Positions 10,355 to 23,273 of a stretch of DNA of 64,000 nt are shown here, piece after piece. The DNA is taken from assembly GCA_022575985.1 (NCBI GenBank), contig JAKSXM010000137.1, positions 17,688,001-17,752,000 of the forward strand, given 5' to 3'. The notes beneath the pieces are model-generated. The model had not been told where the DNA came from, did no database searches, and saw nothing but the letters and a program-made list of their open reading frames with translations. Position 1 is the first letter of the stretch; each line of letters begins with the position of its first letter. The DNA comes from Anagrus nilaparvatae. Lineage: Eukaryota > Arthropoda > Insecta > Hymenoptera > Mymaridae. Position numbers and translations under genes: made by a program.

Positions 10355-11645
10355 AAACTTGTTTTATAAAAATTTTAACCTATTGAAATGGTTTCATGCA
10401 AGTGGATTCAACGTTTATAAAAATACAATAATTTTGATACCTATTCAAATTTTTTATATTATGTTTTTTTATTCCTCAGGCCTTTTGGACTGTATTTGTT
10501 TAAGTTTTACTCTATTTTATATATTTTTTTATTATAAGTAAACTTGGTTTATAAGAATTTTAACCATTTTAATGGTTTCATGAAAGTGGATCCACCTTTT
10601 CTAAATATACAATAATTTTAATACTTATTTAATTTATTTATATCTTGTTTTTTAATTACGCTGGCCTGGTGGGCCATATTTGTTTTAGTTTTCCTCTACG
10701 TAGAATATTCTCTTATTATTAGTAAACTTGGTTTATAAAAATTTTAACCAATTCAAATGGTTTCAAGCAAGTAGATCCAAAGATTCTAAAAATACAATAT
10801 TTTTGATACCTATTTAAATTTTTATATCTTGTTTTTTTATTTCTCAGGCCTTTTCGACTGTATTTGTTTAAGTTTTACTCTATTATATATATCGTTTTAT
10901 TATAAGTAAACTTGGTTTATAAGAATTTTAACCATTTAAATGGTTTCATGAAAGTGGATCCACCTTTTCTAAATATACAATAATTTAAATACTTATTTAA
11001 TTTATTTATATCTTGTTTTTTAATTACGCTGGCCTGGTGGGCCATATTTGTTTTAGTTTTCCTCTACGTAGAATATTCTCTTATTATTAGTAAACTTGGT
11101 TTATAAAAATTTTAACCAATTCAAATGGTTTCAAGCAAGTAGATCCAAAGATTCTAAAAATACAATATTTTTGATACCTATTTAAATTTTTATATCTTGT
11201 TTTTTTATTTCTCAGGCCTTTTGGACTGTATTTGTTTAGGTTTTTCTCGATTTTACATATTTTTTCATTATAAGTAAACTTGTTTTATAAAAATTTTAAC
11301 CTATTCAAATGGTTTCATGAAAGTTGATCCACCTTTTCTAAATATACAATAATTTTAATACTTATTTAATTTATTTATATCTTGTTTTTTAATTACGCTG
11401 GCCTGGAGGGCCGTATTTGTTTTAGTTTTCCTCTACGTAGAATCTTCTCTTATTATTAGTAAACTTGGTTTATAAAAATTTTAACCAATTCAAATGGTTT
11501 CATGCAAGTAGATCCAACGTTTATAAAAATACAATAATTTTGATACCTAATTAAATTTTTTATATCTTGTTTTTTTATTTCTCAGGCCTTTTGGACTATA
11601 TTTGTTTGGGTTTTTCTCTATTTTACATATTTTTTCATTATAAAT

Positions 11646-11830
11646 AAACTTGTTTTATAAAAATTTTAACCTATTTAAATGGTTTCATGCAAGTGGATCC
11701 AACGTTTATAAAAATACAATAATTTTGATACCTATTTAAATTTTTTATATTATGTTTTTTTATTCCTCAGGCCTTTGGGACTGTATTTGTTTAAGTTTTT
11801 CTCTATTTTATATATTTTTTCATTATAAGT
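11646..11830 (+). repeat. Chimeric monomer, A head with CTTTGGG C tail
   Basis: The first two-thirds are A (GTGGATCCAACG, TATTATG, ATTCCTCAGG). From GCCTTTGGGACTG on it is the rare C variant seen at 6611-9559, followed by the same deleted B. Copies at 17737-17921 and 41177-41361 were carried by later segmental duplications. Confidence 0.82.
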
Positions 11831-14800
11831 AAACTTGTTTTATAAAAATTTTAACCTATTCAAATAGTTTCATGAAAGTGGATCCACCTTTTCTAAATAT
11901 ACAATAATTTTAATACTTATTTAATTTATTTATATCTGTTTTTTAATTACGCTGGCCTGAAGGGCCATATTTGTTTTAGTTTTTCTCTACGTAGAATATT
12001 CTCTTATTATTAGTAAACTTGGTTTATAAAAATTTTAACCAATTCAAATGGTTTCAAGCAAGTAGATCCAAAGATTCTAAAAATACAATATTTTTGATAC
12101 CTATTTAAATTTTTATATCTTTTTTTTTTATTTCTCAGGCCTTTTGGACTGTATTTGTTTAGGTTTTTCTCTATTTTACATATATTTTCATTATAAGTAA
12201 ACTTGTTTTATAAAAATTTTAACCTATTCAAATGGTTTCATGAAAGTGGATCCACCTTTTCTAAATATACAATAATTTTAATACTTTTTTAATTTATTTA
12301 TATCTTGTTTTTTAATTACGCTGGCCTCAAGGGCCATATTTGTTTAAGTTTTTCTCTACGTAGAATATTTTCTCATTATTTGTAAACTGGGTTTATAAAA
12401 ATTTTAACCAATTCAAATGGTTTCATGCAAGTAGATCCAACGTTTATAAAAATACAATAATTTAGATACCTAATTAAATTTTTTATATCTTGTTTTTTTA
12501 TTTCTCAGGTCTTTTGGACTGTATTTGTTTAGGTTTTTCTCTATTTTACATATTTTTTCATTATAAGTAAACTTGTTTTATAAAAATTTTAACCTATTGA
12601 AATGGTTTCATGCAAGTGGATCCAACGTTTATAAAAATACAATAATTTTGATACCTATTCAAATTTTTTCTATTATGTTTTTTTATTCCTCAGGCCTTTT
12701 GGACTGTATTTGTTTAAGTTTTTCTCTATTTTATATATTTTTTTATTATAAGTAAACTTGGTTTATAAGAATTTTAACCTATTCAAATGGTTTCATGAAA
12801 GTGGATCCACTTTTTCTAAATATACAATAATTTTAATACTTTTTTAATTTATTTATACCTTGTTTTTTAATTACGCTGGCCTGAAGGGCCGTATTTGTTT
12901 TAGTTTTCCTCTACGTAGAATATTCTCTTATTATTAGTAAACTTGGTTTATAAAAATTTTAACCAATTCAAATGGTTTCAAGCAAGTAGATCCAAAGATT
13001 CTAAAAATTCAATATTTTTGATACCTATTTATATTTTTATATCTTGTTTTTTTATTTCTCAGGCCTTTTGGAATGTATTTGTTAAGGTTTTTCTCTATTT
13101 TACATATTTTTTCATTATAAGTAAACTTGTTTTATAAAAATTTTAACCTATTCAAATGGTTTCATGAAAGTGGATCCACCTTTTCTAAATATACAATAAT
13201 TTTAATACTTATTTAATTTATTTATATCTTGTTTTTTAATTACGCTGGCCTGAAGGGCCGTATTTGTTTTAGTTTTTCTCTGCGTAGAATATTCTCTTAT
13301 TATTAGTAAACTTGGTTTATAAAAATTTTAACCAATTCAAATGGTTTCATGCAAGTAGATCCAAAGATTCTAAAAATACAATATTTTTGATACCTATTTA
13401 AATTTTTATATCTTGTTTTTTTATTTCTCAGGCCTTTTGGACTGTATTTGTTAAGGTTTTTCTCTATTTTACATATTTTTTCATTATAAGTAAACTTGTT
13501 TTATAAAAATTTTAACCTATTCAAATGGTTTCATGAAAGTGGATCCACCTTTTCTAAATATACAATAATTTTAATACTTTTTTAATTTATTTATACCTTG
13601 TTTTTTAATTACGCTGGCCTGGTGGGCCGTATTTGTTTTAGTTTTCCTCTACGTAGAATCTTCTCTTATTATTAGTAAACTTGGTTTATAAAAATTTTAA
13701 CCAATTCAAATGGTTTCATGCAAGTAGATCCAACGTTTATAAAAATACATTAATTTTGATACCTAATTAAATTTTTTATATCTTGTTTTTTTATTTCTCA
13801 GGCCTTTTGGACTATATTTGTTAGGGTTTTTCTCTATTTTACATATTTCTTCATTATAAGTAAACTTGTTTTATAAAAATTTTAACCTATTTAAATGGTT
13901 TCATGCAAGTGGATCCAACGTTTATAAAAATACATTAATTTTGATACCTAATTAAATTTTTTATATCTTGTTTTTTTATTCCTCAGGCCTTTTGGACTGT
14001 ATTTTTTTAAGTTTTTCTCTATTTTATATATTTTTTTATTATAAGCAAACTTGGTTTATAAGAATTTTAACCATTCAAATGGTTTCATGAAAGTGGATCC
14101 ACCTTTTCTAAATATACAATAATTTTAATACTTATTTAATTTTTTTATATCTTGTTTTTTAATTACGCTGGCCTGGTTGGCCATATTTGTTTTAGTTTTC
14201 CTCTACGCAGAATATTCTCTTATTATTAGTAAACTTGGTTTATAAAAATTTTAACCAATTCAAATGGTTTCAAGCAAGTAGATCCAAAGATTCTAAAAAT
14301 ACAATATTTTTGATACCTATTTAAATTTTTATATCTTGTTTTTTTATTTCTCAGGCCTTTTGGACTGTATTTGTTTAAGTTTTACTCTATTTTATATATT
14401 TTTTTATTATAAGTAAACTTGGTTTATAAGAATTTTAACCATTTAAATGGTTTCATGAAAGTGGATCCACCTTTTCTAAATATACAATAATTTTAATACT
14501 TATTTAATTTATTTATATCTTGTTTTTTAATTACGCTGGCCTGGTGGGCCATATTTGTTTTAGTTTTCCTCTACGTAGAATATTCTCTTATTATTAGTAA
14601 ACTTGGTTTATAAAAATTTTAACCAATTCAAATGGTTTCAAGCAAGTAGATCCAAAGATTCTAAAAATACAATATTTTTGATACCTATTTAAATTTTTAT
14701 ATCTTGTTTTTTTATTTCTCAGGCCTTTTGGACTGTATTTGTTTAGGTTTTTCTCTATTTTACATATTTTTTCATTATAAGTAAACTTGTTTTATAAAAA

Positions 14801-16259
14801 TTTTAACCTATTCAAATGGTTTCATGAAAGTGGATCCACCTTTTCTAAATATACAATAATTTTAATACTTATTTAATTTATTTATATCTTGTTTTTTAAT
14901 TACGCTTGCCTGGAGGGCCGTATTTGTTTTAGTTTTCCTCTACGTAGAATCTTCTCTTATTATTAGTAAACATGGTTTATAAAAATTTTAACCAATTCAA
15001 ATGGTTTCATGCAAGTAGATCCAACGGTTATAAAAATACATTAATTTTGATACCTAATTAAATTTTTTATATCTTGTTTTTTTATTTCTCAGGCCTTTTG
15101 GACTATATTTGTTTGGGTTTTTCTCTATTTTACATATTTTTTCATTATAAGTAAACTTTTTTTATAAAAATTTTAACCTATTTAAATGGTTTCATGCAAG
15201 TGGATCCAACGTTTATAAAAATACAATAATTTTGATACCTATTTAAATTTTTTATATTATGTTTTTTTATTCCTCAGGCCTTTTGGACTGTATTTTTTTA
15301 AGTTTTTCTCTATTTTATATATTTTTTTATTATAAGTAAACTTGGTTTATAAGAATTTTAACCAATTCAAATGGTTTCATGAAAGTGGATCCACCTTTTC
15401 TAAATATACAATAATTTTAATACTTATTTAATTTATTTATATCTTGTTTTTTAATTACACTGGCCTGGTGGGCCGTATTTGTTTTAGTTTTCCTCTACGT
15501 AGAATATTCTCTTATTATTAGTAAACTTGGTTTATAAAAATTTTAACCAATTCAAATGGTTTCAAGCAAGTAGATCCAAAGATTCTTAAATTCAATATTT
15601 TTGATACCTATTTATATTTTTATATCTTGTTTTTTTATTTCTCAGGCCTTTTGGAATGTATTTGTTAAGGTTTTTCTCTATTTTACATATTTTTTCATTA
15701 TAAGTAAAATTGTTTTATAAAAATTTTAACCTATTCAAATGGTTTCATGAAAATGTATCCACCTTTTCTAAATTTACAATAATTTTAATACTTATTTAAT
15801 TTATTTATATCTTGTTTTTTAATTACGCTGGCCTGAAGGGCCGTATTTGTTTTAGTTTTTCTCTACGTAGAATATTCTCTTATTATTAGTAAACTTGGTT
15901 TATAAAAATTTTAACCAATTCAAATGGTTTCATGCAAGTAGATCCAAAGATTCTAAAAATACAATATTTTTGATAACTATTTAAATTTTTATATCTTGTT
16001 TTTTTATTTCTCAGGCCTTTTGGACTGTATTTGTTAAGGTTTTTCTCTATTTTACATATTTTTTCATTATAAGTAAACTTGTTTTATAAAAATTTTAACC
16101 TATTCAAATGGTTTCATGAAAGTGGATCCACCTTTTCTAAATATTCAATAATCTTAATACTTTTTTAATTTATTTATACCTTGTTTTTTAATTACGCTGG
16201 CCTGAAGGGCCGTATTTGTTTAAGTTTTTCTCTACGTAGAATAATCTCTTATTATTAGT

Positions 16260-16444
16260 AAACTTGGTTTATAAAAATTTTAACCAATTCAAATGGTTTC
16301 AAGCAAGTAGATCCAAAGATTCTAAAAATACAATAATTTTGATACCTATTTAAATTTTTTATATTATGTTTTTTTATTCCTCAGGCCTTTTGGACTGTAT
16401 TTGTTTAAGTTTTTCTCTATTTTATATATTTTTTCATTATAAGT
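16260..16444 (+). repeat. Chimeric monomer, C head with A tail
   Basis: It starts as C (AAGCAAGTAGATCC, AAAGATTC) and continues from ACAATAATTTTGATACC as A (TATTATG, ATTCCTCAGG). It is duplicated at 22351-22535. A comparable C'/A chimera is at 39517-39701. Confidence 0.82.
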
Positions 16445-17182
16445 AAACTTGTTTTATAAAAATTTTAACCTATTCAAATAGTTTCATGAAAGTGGATCCA
16501 CCTTTTCTAAATATACAATAATTTTAATACTTATTTAATTTATTTATATCTGTTTTTTAATTACGCTGGCCTGAAGGGCCGTATTAGTTTTAGTTTTTCT
16601 CTACGTAGAATATTTTCTTATTATTAGTAAACTTGGTTTATAAAAATTTTAACCAATTCAAATGGTTTCATGCAAGTAGATCCAAAGATTCTAAAAATAC
16701 AATATTTTTGATACCTAATTAAATTATTTATATCTTGTTTTTTTATTTCTCAGGCCTTTTGGACTGTATTTGTTTAGGTTTTTCTCTATTTTACATATTT
16801 TTTCATTATAAGTAAACTTGTTTTATAAAAATTTTAACCTATTGAAATGGTTTCATGCAAGTGGATTCAACGTTTATAAAAATACAATAATTTTGATACC
16901 TATTCAAATTTTTTATATTATGTTTTTTTATTCCTCAGGCCTTTTGGACTGTATTTGTTTAAGTTTTACTCTATTTTATATATTTTTTTATTATAAGTAA
17001 ACTTGGTTTATAAGAATTTTAACCATTTTAATGGTTTCATGAAAGTGGATCCACCTTTTCTAAATATACAATAATTTTAATACTTATTTAATTTATTTAT
17101 ATCTTGTTTTTTAATTACGCTGGCCTGGTGGGCCATATTTGTTTTAGTTTTCCTCTACGTAGAATATTCTCTTATTATTAGT

Positions 17183-20100
17183 AAACTTGGTTTATAAAAA
17201 TTTTAACCAATTCAAATGGTTTCAAGCAAGTAGATCCAAAGATTCTAAAAATACAATATTTTTGATACCTATTTAAATTTTTATATCTTGTTTTTTTATT
17301 TCTCAGGCCTTTTGGACTGTATTTGTTTAGGTTTTTCTCGATTTTACATATTTTTTCATTATAAGTAAACTTGTTTTATAAAAATTTTAACCTATTCAAA
17401 TGGTTTCATGAAAGTTGATCCACCTTTTCTAAATATACAATAATTTTAATACTTATTTAATTTATTTATATCTTGTTTTTTAATTACGCTGGCCTGGAGG
17501 GCCGTATTTGTTTTAGTTTTCCTCTACGTAGAATCTTCTCTTATTATTAGTAAACTTGGTTTATAAAAATTTTAACCAATTCAAATGGTTTCATGCAAGT
17601 AGATCCAACGTTTATAAAAATACAATAATTTTGATACCTAATTAAATTTTTTATATCTTGTTTTTTTATTTCTCAGGCCTTTTGGACTATATTTGTTTGG
17701 GTTTTTCTCTATTTTACATATTTTTTCATTATAAATAAACTTGTTTTATAAAAATTTTAACCTATTTAAATGGTTTCATGCAAGTGGATCCAACGTTTAT
17801 AAAAATACAATAATTTTGATACCTATTTAAATTTTTTATATTATGTTTTTTTATTCCTCAGGCCTTTGGGACTGTATTTGTTTAAGTTTTTCTCTATTTT
17901 ATATATTTTTTCATTATAAGTAAACTTGTTTTATAAAAATTTTAACCTATTCAAATAGTTTCATGAAAGTGGATCCACCTTTTCTAAATATACAATAATT
18001 TTAATACTTATTTAATTTATTTATATCTGTTTTTTAATTACGCTGGCCTGAAGGGCCATATTTGTTTTAGTTTTTCTCTACGTAGAATATTCTCTTATTA
18101 TTAGTAAACTTGGTTTATAAAAATTTTAACCAATTCAAATGGTTTCAAGCAAGTAGATCCAAAGATTCTAAAAATACAATATTTTTGATACCTATTTAAA
18201 TTTTTATATCTTTTTTTTTTATTTCTCAGGCCTTTTGGACTGTATTTGTTTAGGTTTTTCTCTATTTTACATATATTTTCATTATAAGTAAACTTGTTTT
18301 ATAAAAATTTTAACCTATTCAAATGGTTTCATGAAAGTGGATCCACCTTTTCTAAATATACAATAATTTTAATACTTTTTTAATTTATTTATATCTTGTT
18401 TTTTAATTACGCTGGCCTCAAGGGCCATATTTGTTTAAGTTTTTCTCTACGTAGAATATTTTCTCATTATTTGTAAACTGGGTTTATAAAAATTTTAACC
18501 AATTCAAATGGTTTCATGCAAGTAGATCCAACGTTTATAAAAATACAATAATTTAGATACCTAATTAAATTTTTTATATCTTGTTTTTTTATTTCTCAGG
18601 TCTTTTGGACTGTATTTGTTTAGGTTTTTCTCTATTTTACATATTTTTTCATTATAAGTAAACTTGTTTTATAAAAATTTTAACCTATTGAAATGGTTTC
18701 ATGCAAGTGGATCCAACGTTTATAAAAATACAATAATTTTGATACCTATTCAAATTTTTTCTATTATGTTTTTTTATTCCTCAGGCCTTTTGGACTGTAT
18801 TTGTTTAAGTTTTTCTCTATTTTATATATTTTTTTATTATAAGTAAACTTGGTTTATAAGAATTTTAACCTATTCAAATGGTTTCATGAAAGTGGATCCA
18901 CTTTTTCTAAATATACAATAATTTTAATACTTTTTTAATTTATTTATACCTTGTTTTTTAATTACGCTGGCCTGAAGGGCCGTATTTGTTTTAGTTTTCC
19001 TCTACGTAGAATATTCTCTTATTATTAGTAAACTTGGTTTATAAAAATTTTAACCAATTCAAATGGTTTCAAGCAAGTAGATCCAAAGATTCTAAAAATT
19101 CAATATTTTTGATACCTATTTATATTTTTATATCTTGTTTTTTTATTTCTCAGGCCTTTTGGAATGTATTTGTTAAGGTTTTTCTCTATTTTACATATTT
19201 TTTCATTATAAGTAAACTTGTTTTATAAAAATTTTAACCTATTCAAATGGTTTCATGAAAGTGGATCCACCTTTTCTAAATATACAATAATTTTAATACT
19301 TATTTAATTTATTTATATCTTGTTTTTTAATTACGCTGGCCTGAAGGGCCGTATTTGTTTTAGTTTTTCTCTGCGTAGAATATTCTCTTATTATTAGTAA
19401 ACTTGGTTTATAAAAATTTTAACCAATTCAAATGGTTTCATGCAAGTAGATCCAAAGATTCTAAAAATACAATATTTTTGATACCTATTTAAATTTTTAT
19501 ATCTTGTTTTTTTATTTCTCAGGCCTTTTGGACTGTATTTGTTAAGGTTTTTCTCTATTTTACATATTTTTTCATTATAAGTAAACTTGTTTTATAAAAA
19601 TTTTAACCTATTCAAATGGTTTCATGAAAGTGGATCCACCTTTTCTAAATATACAATAATTTTAATACTTTTTTAATTTATTTATACCTTGTTTTTTAAT
19701 TACGCTGGCCTGGTGGGCCGTATTTGTTTTAGTTTTCCTCTACGTAGAATCTTCTCTTATTATTAGTAAACTTGGTTTATAAAAATTTTAACCAATTCAA
19801 ATGGTTTCATGCAAGTAGATCCAACGTTTATAAAAATACATTAATTTTGATACCTAATTAAATTTTTTATATCTTGTTTTTTTATTTCTCAGGCCTTTTG
19901 GACTATATTTGTTAGGGTTTTTCTCTATTTTACATATTTCTTCATTATAAGTAAACTTGTTTTATAAAAATTTTAACCTATTTAAATGGTTTCATGCAAG
20001 TGGATCCAACGTTTATAAAAATACATTAATTTTGATACCTAATTAAATTTTTTATATCTTGTTTTTTTATTCCTCAGGCCTTTTGGACTGTATTTTTTTA

Positions 20101-23100
20101 AGTTTTTCTCTATTTTATATATTTTTTTATTATAAGCAAACTTGGTTTATAAGAATTTTAACCATTCAAATGGTTTCATGAAAGTGGATCCACCTTTTCT
20201 AAATATACAATAATTTTAATACTTATTTAATTTTTTTATATCTTGTTTTTTAATTACGCTGGCCTGGTTGGCCATATTTGTTTTAGTTTTCCTCTACGCA
20301 GAATATTCTCTTATTATTAGTAAACTTGGTTTATAAAAATTTTAACCAATTCAAATGGTTTCAAGCAAGTAGATCCAAAGATTCTAAAAATACAATATTT
20401 TTGATACCTATTTAAATTTTTATATCTTGTTTTTTTATTTCTCAGGCCTTTTGGACTGTATTTGTTTAAGTTTTACTCTATTTTATATATTTTTTTATTA
20501 TAAGTAAACTTGGTTTATAAGAATTTTAACCATTTAAATGGTTTCATGAAAGTGGATCCACCTTTTCTAAATATACAATAATTTTAATACTTATTTAATT
20601 TATTTATATCTTGTTTTTTAATTACGCTGGCCTGGTGGGCCATATTTGTTTTAGTTTTCCTCTACGTAGAATATTCTCTTATTATTAGTAAACTTGGTTT
20701 ATAAAAATTTTAACCAATTCAAATGGTTTCAAGCAAGTAGATCCAAAGATTCTAAAAATACAATATTTTTGATACCTATTTAAATTTTTATATCTTGTTT
20801 TTTTATTTCTCAGGCCTTTTGGACTGTATTTGTTTAGGTTTTTCTCTATTTTACATATTTTTTCATTATAAGTAAACTTGTTTTATAAAAATTTTAACCT
20901 ATTCAAATGGTTTCATGAAAGTGGATCCACCTTTTCTAAATATACAATAATTTTAATACTTATTTAATTTATTTATATCTTGTTTTTTAATTACGCTGGC
21001 CTGGAGGGCCGTATTTGTTTTAGTTTTCCTCTACGTAGAATCTTCTCTTATTATTAGTAAACATGGTTTATAAAAATTTTAACCAATTCAAATGGTTTCA
21101 TGCAAGTAGATCCAACGGTTATAAAAATACATTAATTTTGATACCTAATTAAATTTTTTATATCTTGTTTTTTTATTTCTCAGGCCTTTTGGACTATATT
21201 TGTTTGGGTTTTTCTCTATTTTACATATTTTTTCATTATAAGTAAACTTTTTTTATAAAAATTTTAACCTATTTAAATGGTTTCATGCAAGTGGATCCAA
21301 CGTTTATAAAAATACAATAATTTTGATACCTATTTAAATTTTTTATATTATGTTTTTTTATTCCTCAGGCCTTTTGGACTGTATTTTTTTAAGTTTTTCT
21401 CTATTTTATATATTTTTTTATTATAAGTAAACTTGGTTTATAAGAATTTTAACCAATTCAAATGGTTTCATGAAAGTGGATCCACCTTTTCTAAATATAC
21501 AATAATTTTAATACTTATTTAATTTATTTATATCTTGTTTTTTAATTACACTGGCCTGGTGGGCCGTATTTGTTTTAGTTTTCCTCTACGTAGAATATTC
21601 TCTTATTATTAGTAAACTTGGTTTATAAAAATTTTAACCAATTCAAATGGTTTCAAGCAAGTAGATCCAAAGATTCTTAAATTCAATATTTTTGATACCT
21701 ATTTATATTTTTATATCTTGTTTTTTTATTTCTCAGGCCTTTTGGAATGTATTTGTTAAGGTTTTTCTCTATTTTACATATTTTTTCATTATAAGTAAAA
21801 TTGTTTTATAAAAATTTTAACCTATTCAAATGGTTTCATGAAAATGTATCCACCTTTTCTAAATTTACAATAATTTTAATACTTATTTAATTTATTTATA
21901 TCTTGTTTTTTAATTACGCTGGCCTGAAGGGCCGTATTTGTTTTAGTTTTTCTCTACGTAGAATATTCTCTTATTATTAGTAAACTTGGTTTATAAAAAT
22001 TTTAACCAATTCAAATGGTTTCATGCAAGTAGATCCAAAGATTCTAAAAATACAATATTTTTGATAACTATTTAAATTTTTATATCTTGTTTTTTTATTT
22101 CTCAGGCCTTTTGGACTGTATTTGTTAAGGTTTTTCTCTATTTTACATATTTTTTCATTATAAGTAAACTTGTTTTATAAAAATTTTAACCTATTCAAAT
22201 GGTTTCATGAAAGTGGATCCACCTTTTCTAAATATTCAATAATCTTAATACTTTTTTAATTTATTTATACCTTGTTTTTTAATTACGCTGGCCTGAAGGG
22301 CCGTATTTGTTTAAGTTTTTCTCTACGTAGAATAATCTCTTATTATTAGTAAACTTGGTTTATAAAAATTTTAACCAATTCAAATGGTTTCAAGCAAGTA
22401 GATCCAAAGATTCTAAAAATACAATAATTTTGATACCTATTTAAATTTTTTATATTATGTTTTTTTATTCCTCAGGCCTTTTGGACTGTATTTGTTTAAG
22501 TTTTTCTCTATTTTATATATTTTTTCATTATAAGTAAACTTGTTTTATAAAAATTTTAACCTATTCAAATAGTTTCATGAAAGTGGATCCACCTTTTCTA
22601 AATATACAATAATTTTAATACTTATTTAATTTATTTATATCTGTTTTTTAATTACGCTGGCCTGAAGGGCCGTATTAGTTTTAGTTTTTCTCTACGTAGA
22701 ATATTTTCTTATTATTAGTAAACTTGGTTTATAAAAATTTTAACCAATTCAAATGGTTTCATGCAAGTAGATCCAAAGATTCTAAAAATACAATATTTTT
22801 GATACCTAATTAAATTATTTATATCTTGTTTTTTTATTTCTCAGGCCTTTTGGACTGTATTTGTTTAGGTTTTTCTCTATTTTACATATTTTTTCATTAT
22901 AAGTAAACTTGTTTTATAAAAATTTTAACCTATTGAAATGGTTTCATGCAAGTGGATTCAACGTTTATAAAAATACAATAATTTTGATACCTATTCAAAT
23001 TTTTTATATTATGTTTTTTTATTCCTCAGGCCTTTTGGACTGTATTTGTTTAAGTTTTACTCTATTTTATATATTTTTTTATTATAAGTAAACTTGGTTT

Positions 23101-23273
23101 ATAAGAATTTTAACCATTTTAATGGTTTCATGAAAGTGGATCCACCTTTTCTAAATATACAATAATTTTAATACTTATTTAATTTATTTATATCTTGTTT
23201 TTTAATTACGCTGGCCTGGTGGGCCATATTTGTTTTAGTTTTCCTCTACGTAGAATATTCTCTTATTATTAGT
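17183..23273 (+). repeat. 6,091-bp tandem segmental duplication, copy 2 (33 monomers)
   Basis: Same order and variants as copy 1. The exchange point lies within about 16980-17330. Just upstream of it copy 2 has CCATTTTAATGG where copy 1 has CCATTTAAATGG, and after 23274 the sequence switches to the 2611-type C with TATATATATCG. Relative to the 10355 block, one B-C dimer (368 bp) has been lost at the junction. No gene is present. Confidence 0.92.

Larger units (their letters stand above)
9433..11091 (+). repeat. Array segment: partial 1,290-bp copy, then TCAAG B, C'', A block
   Basis: C, deleted B and C from the 1,290-bp unit run to about 10010. Then come the TCAAG B (9985-10169), C'' (10170-10354), A (10355-10539), B, C, B. 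The A-B-C-B part matches 2242 onward and 22905 onward. A private substitution CCTTTTCGACTG lies near 10855. No gene is present. Confidence 0.85.
11092..17182 (+). repeat. 6,091-bp tandem segmental duplication, copy 1 (33 monomers)
   Basis: Rare marks recur at exactly +6,091: TTTTTCTCGA (11241 and 17332), the CCTTTGGGAC chimera (11773), the T-run TATCTTTTTTTTTTA (12116), ACATATTTCTTC (13847), CAACGGTTATAA (15023), GATTCTTAAATTC (15581), ATATTCAATAATC (16141) and GTATTAGTTTTAG (16583). The only difference I noticed is ACGCTTGCC near 14904 against ACGCTGGCC in copy 2. The segment contains three A monomers with open frames, and several without. No gene is present. Confidence 0.92.

Noticed and set aside
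12943..13137. 64-codon open frame in C monomers (also 19034, 28812, 29550, 30843, 31581, 32874, 36570, 42289, 42658, 43951, 47647, 56691, 57429, 61122, 61860, 63153)
   Set aside because: It also starts at TTG. It is open only because TATTTATATTT or TATTAAAATTT, together with GTTAAGG in place of GTTTAGG, removes frame stops present in other C copies. It is a period artefact.
11092..23273. Calling the 6,091-bp tandem an assembly error
   Set aside because: At least one internal substitution separates the copies and the junction flanks differ, so two real copies are more likely, though read support is needed to settle it.
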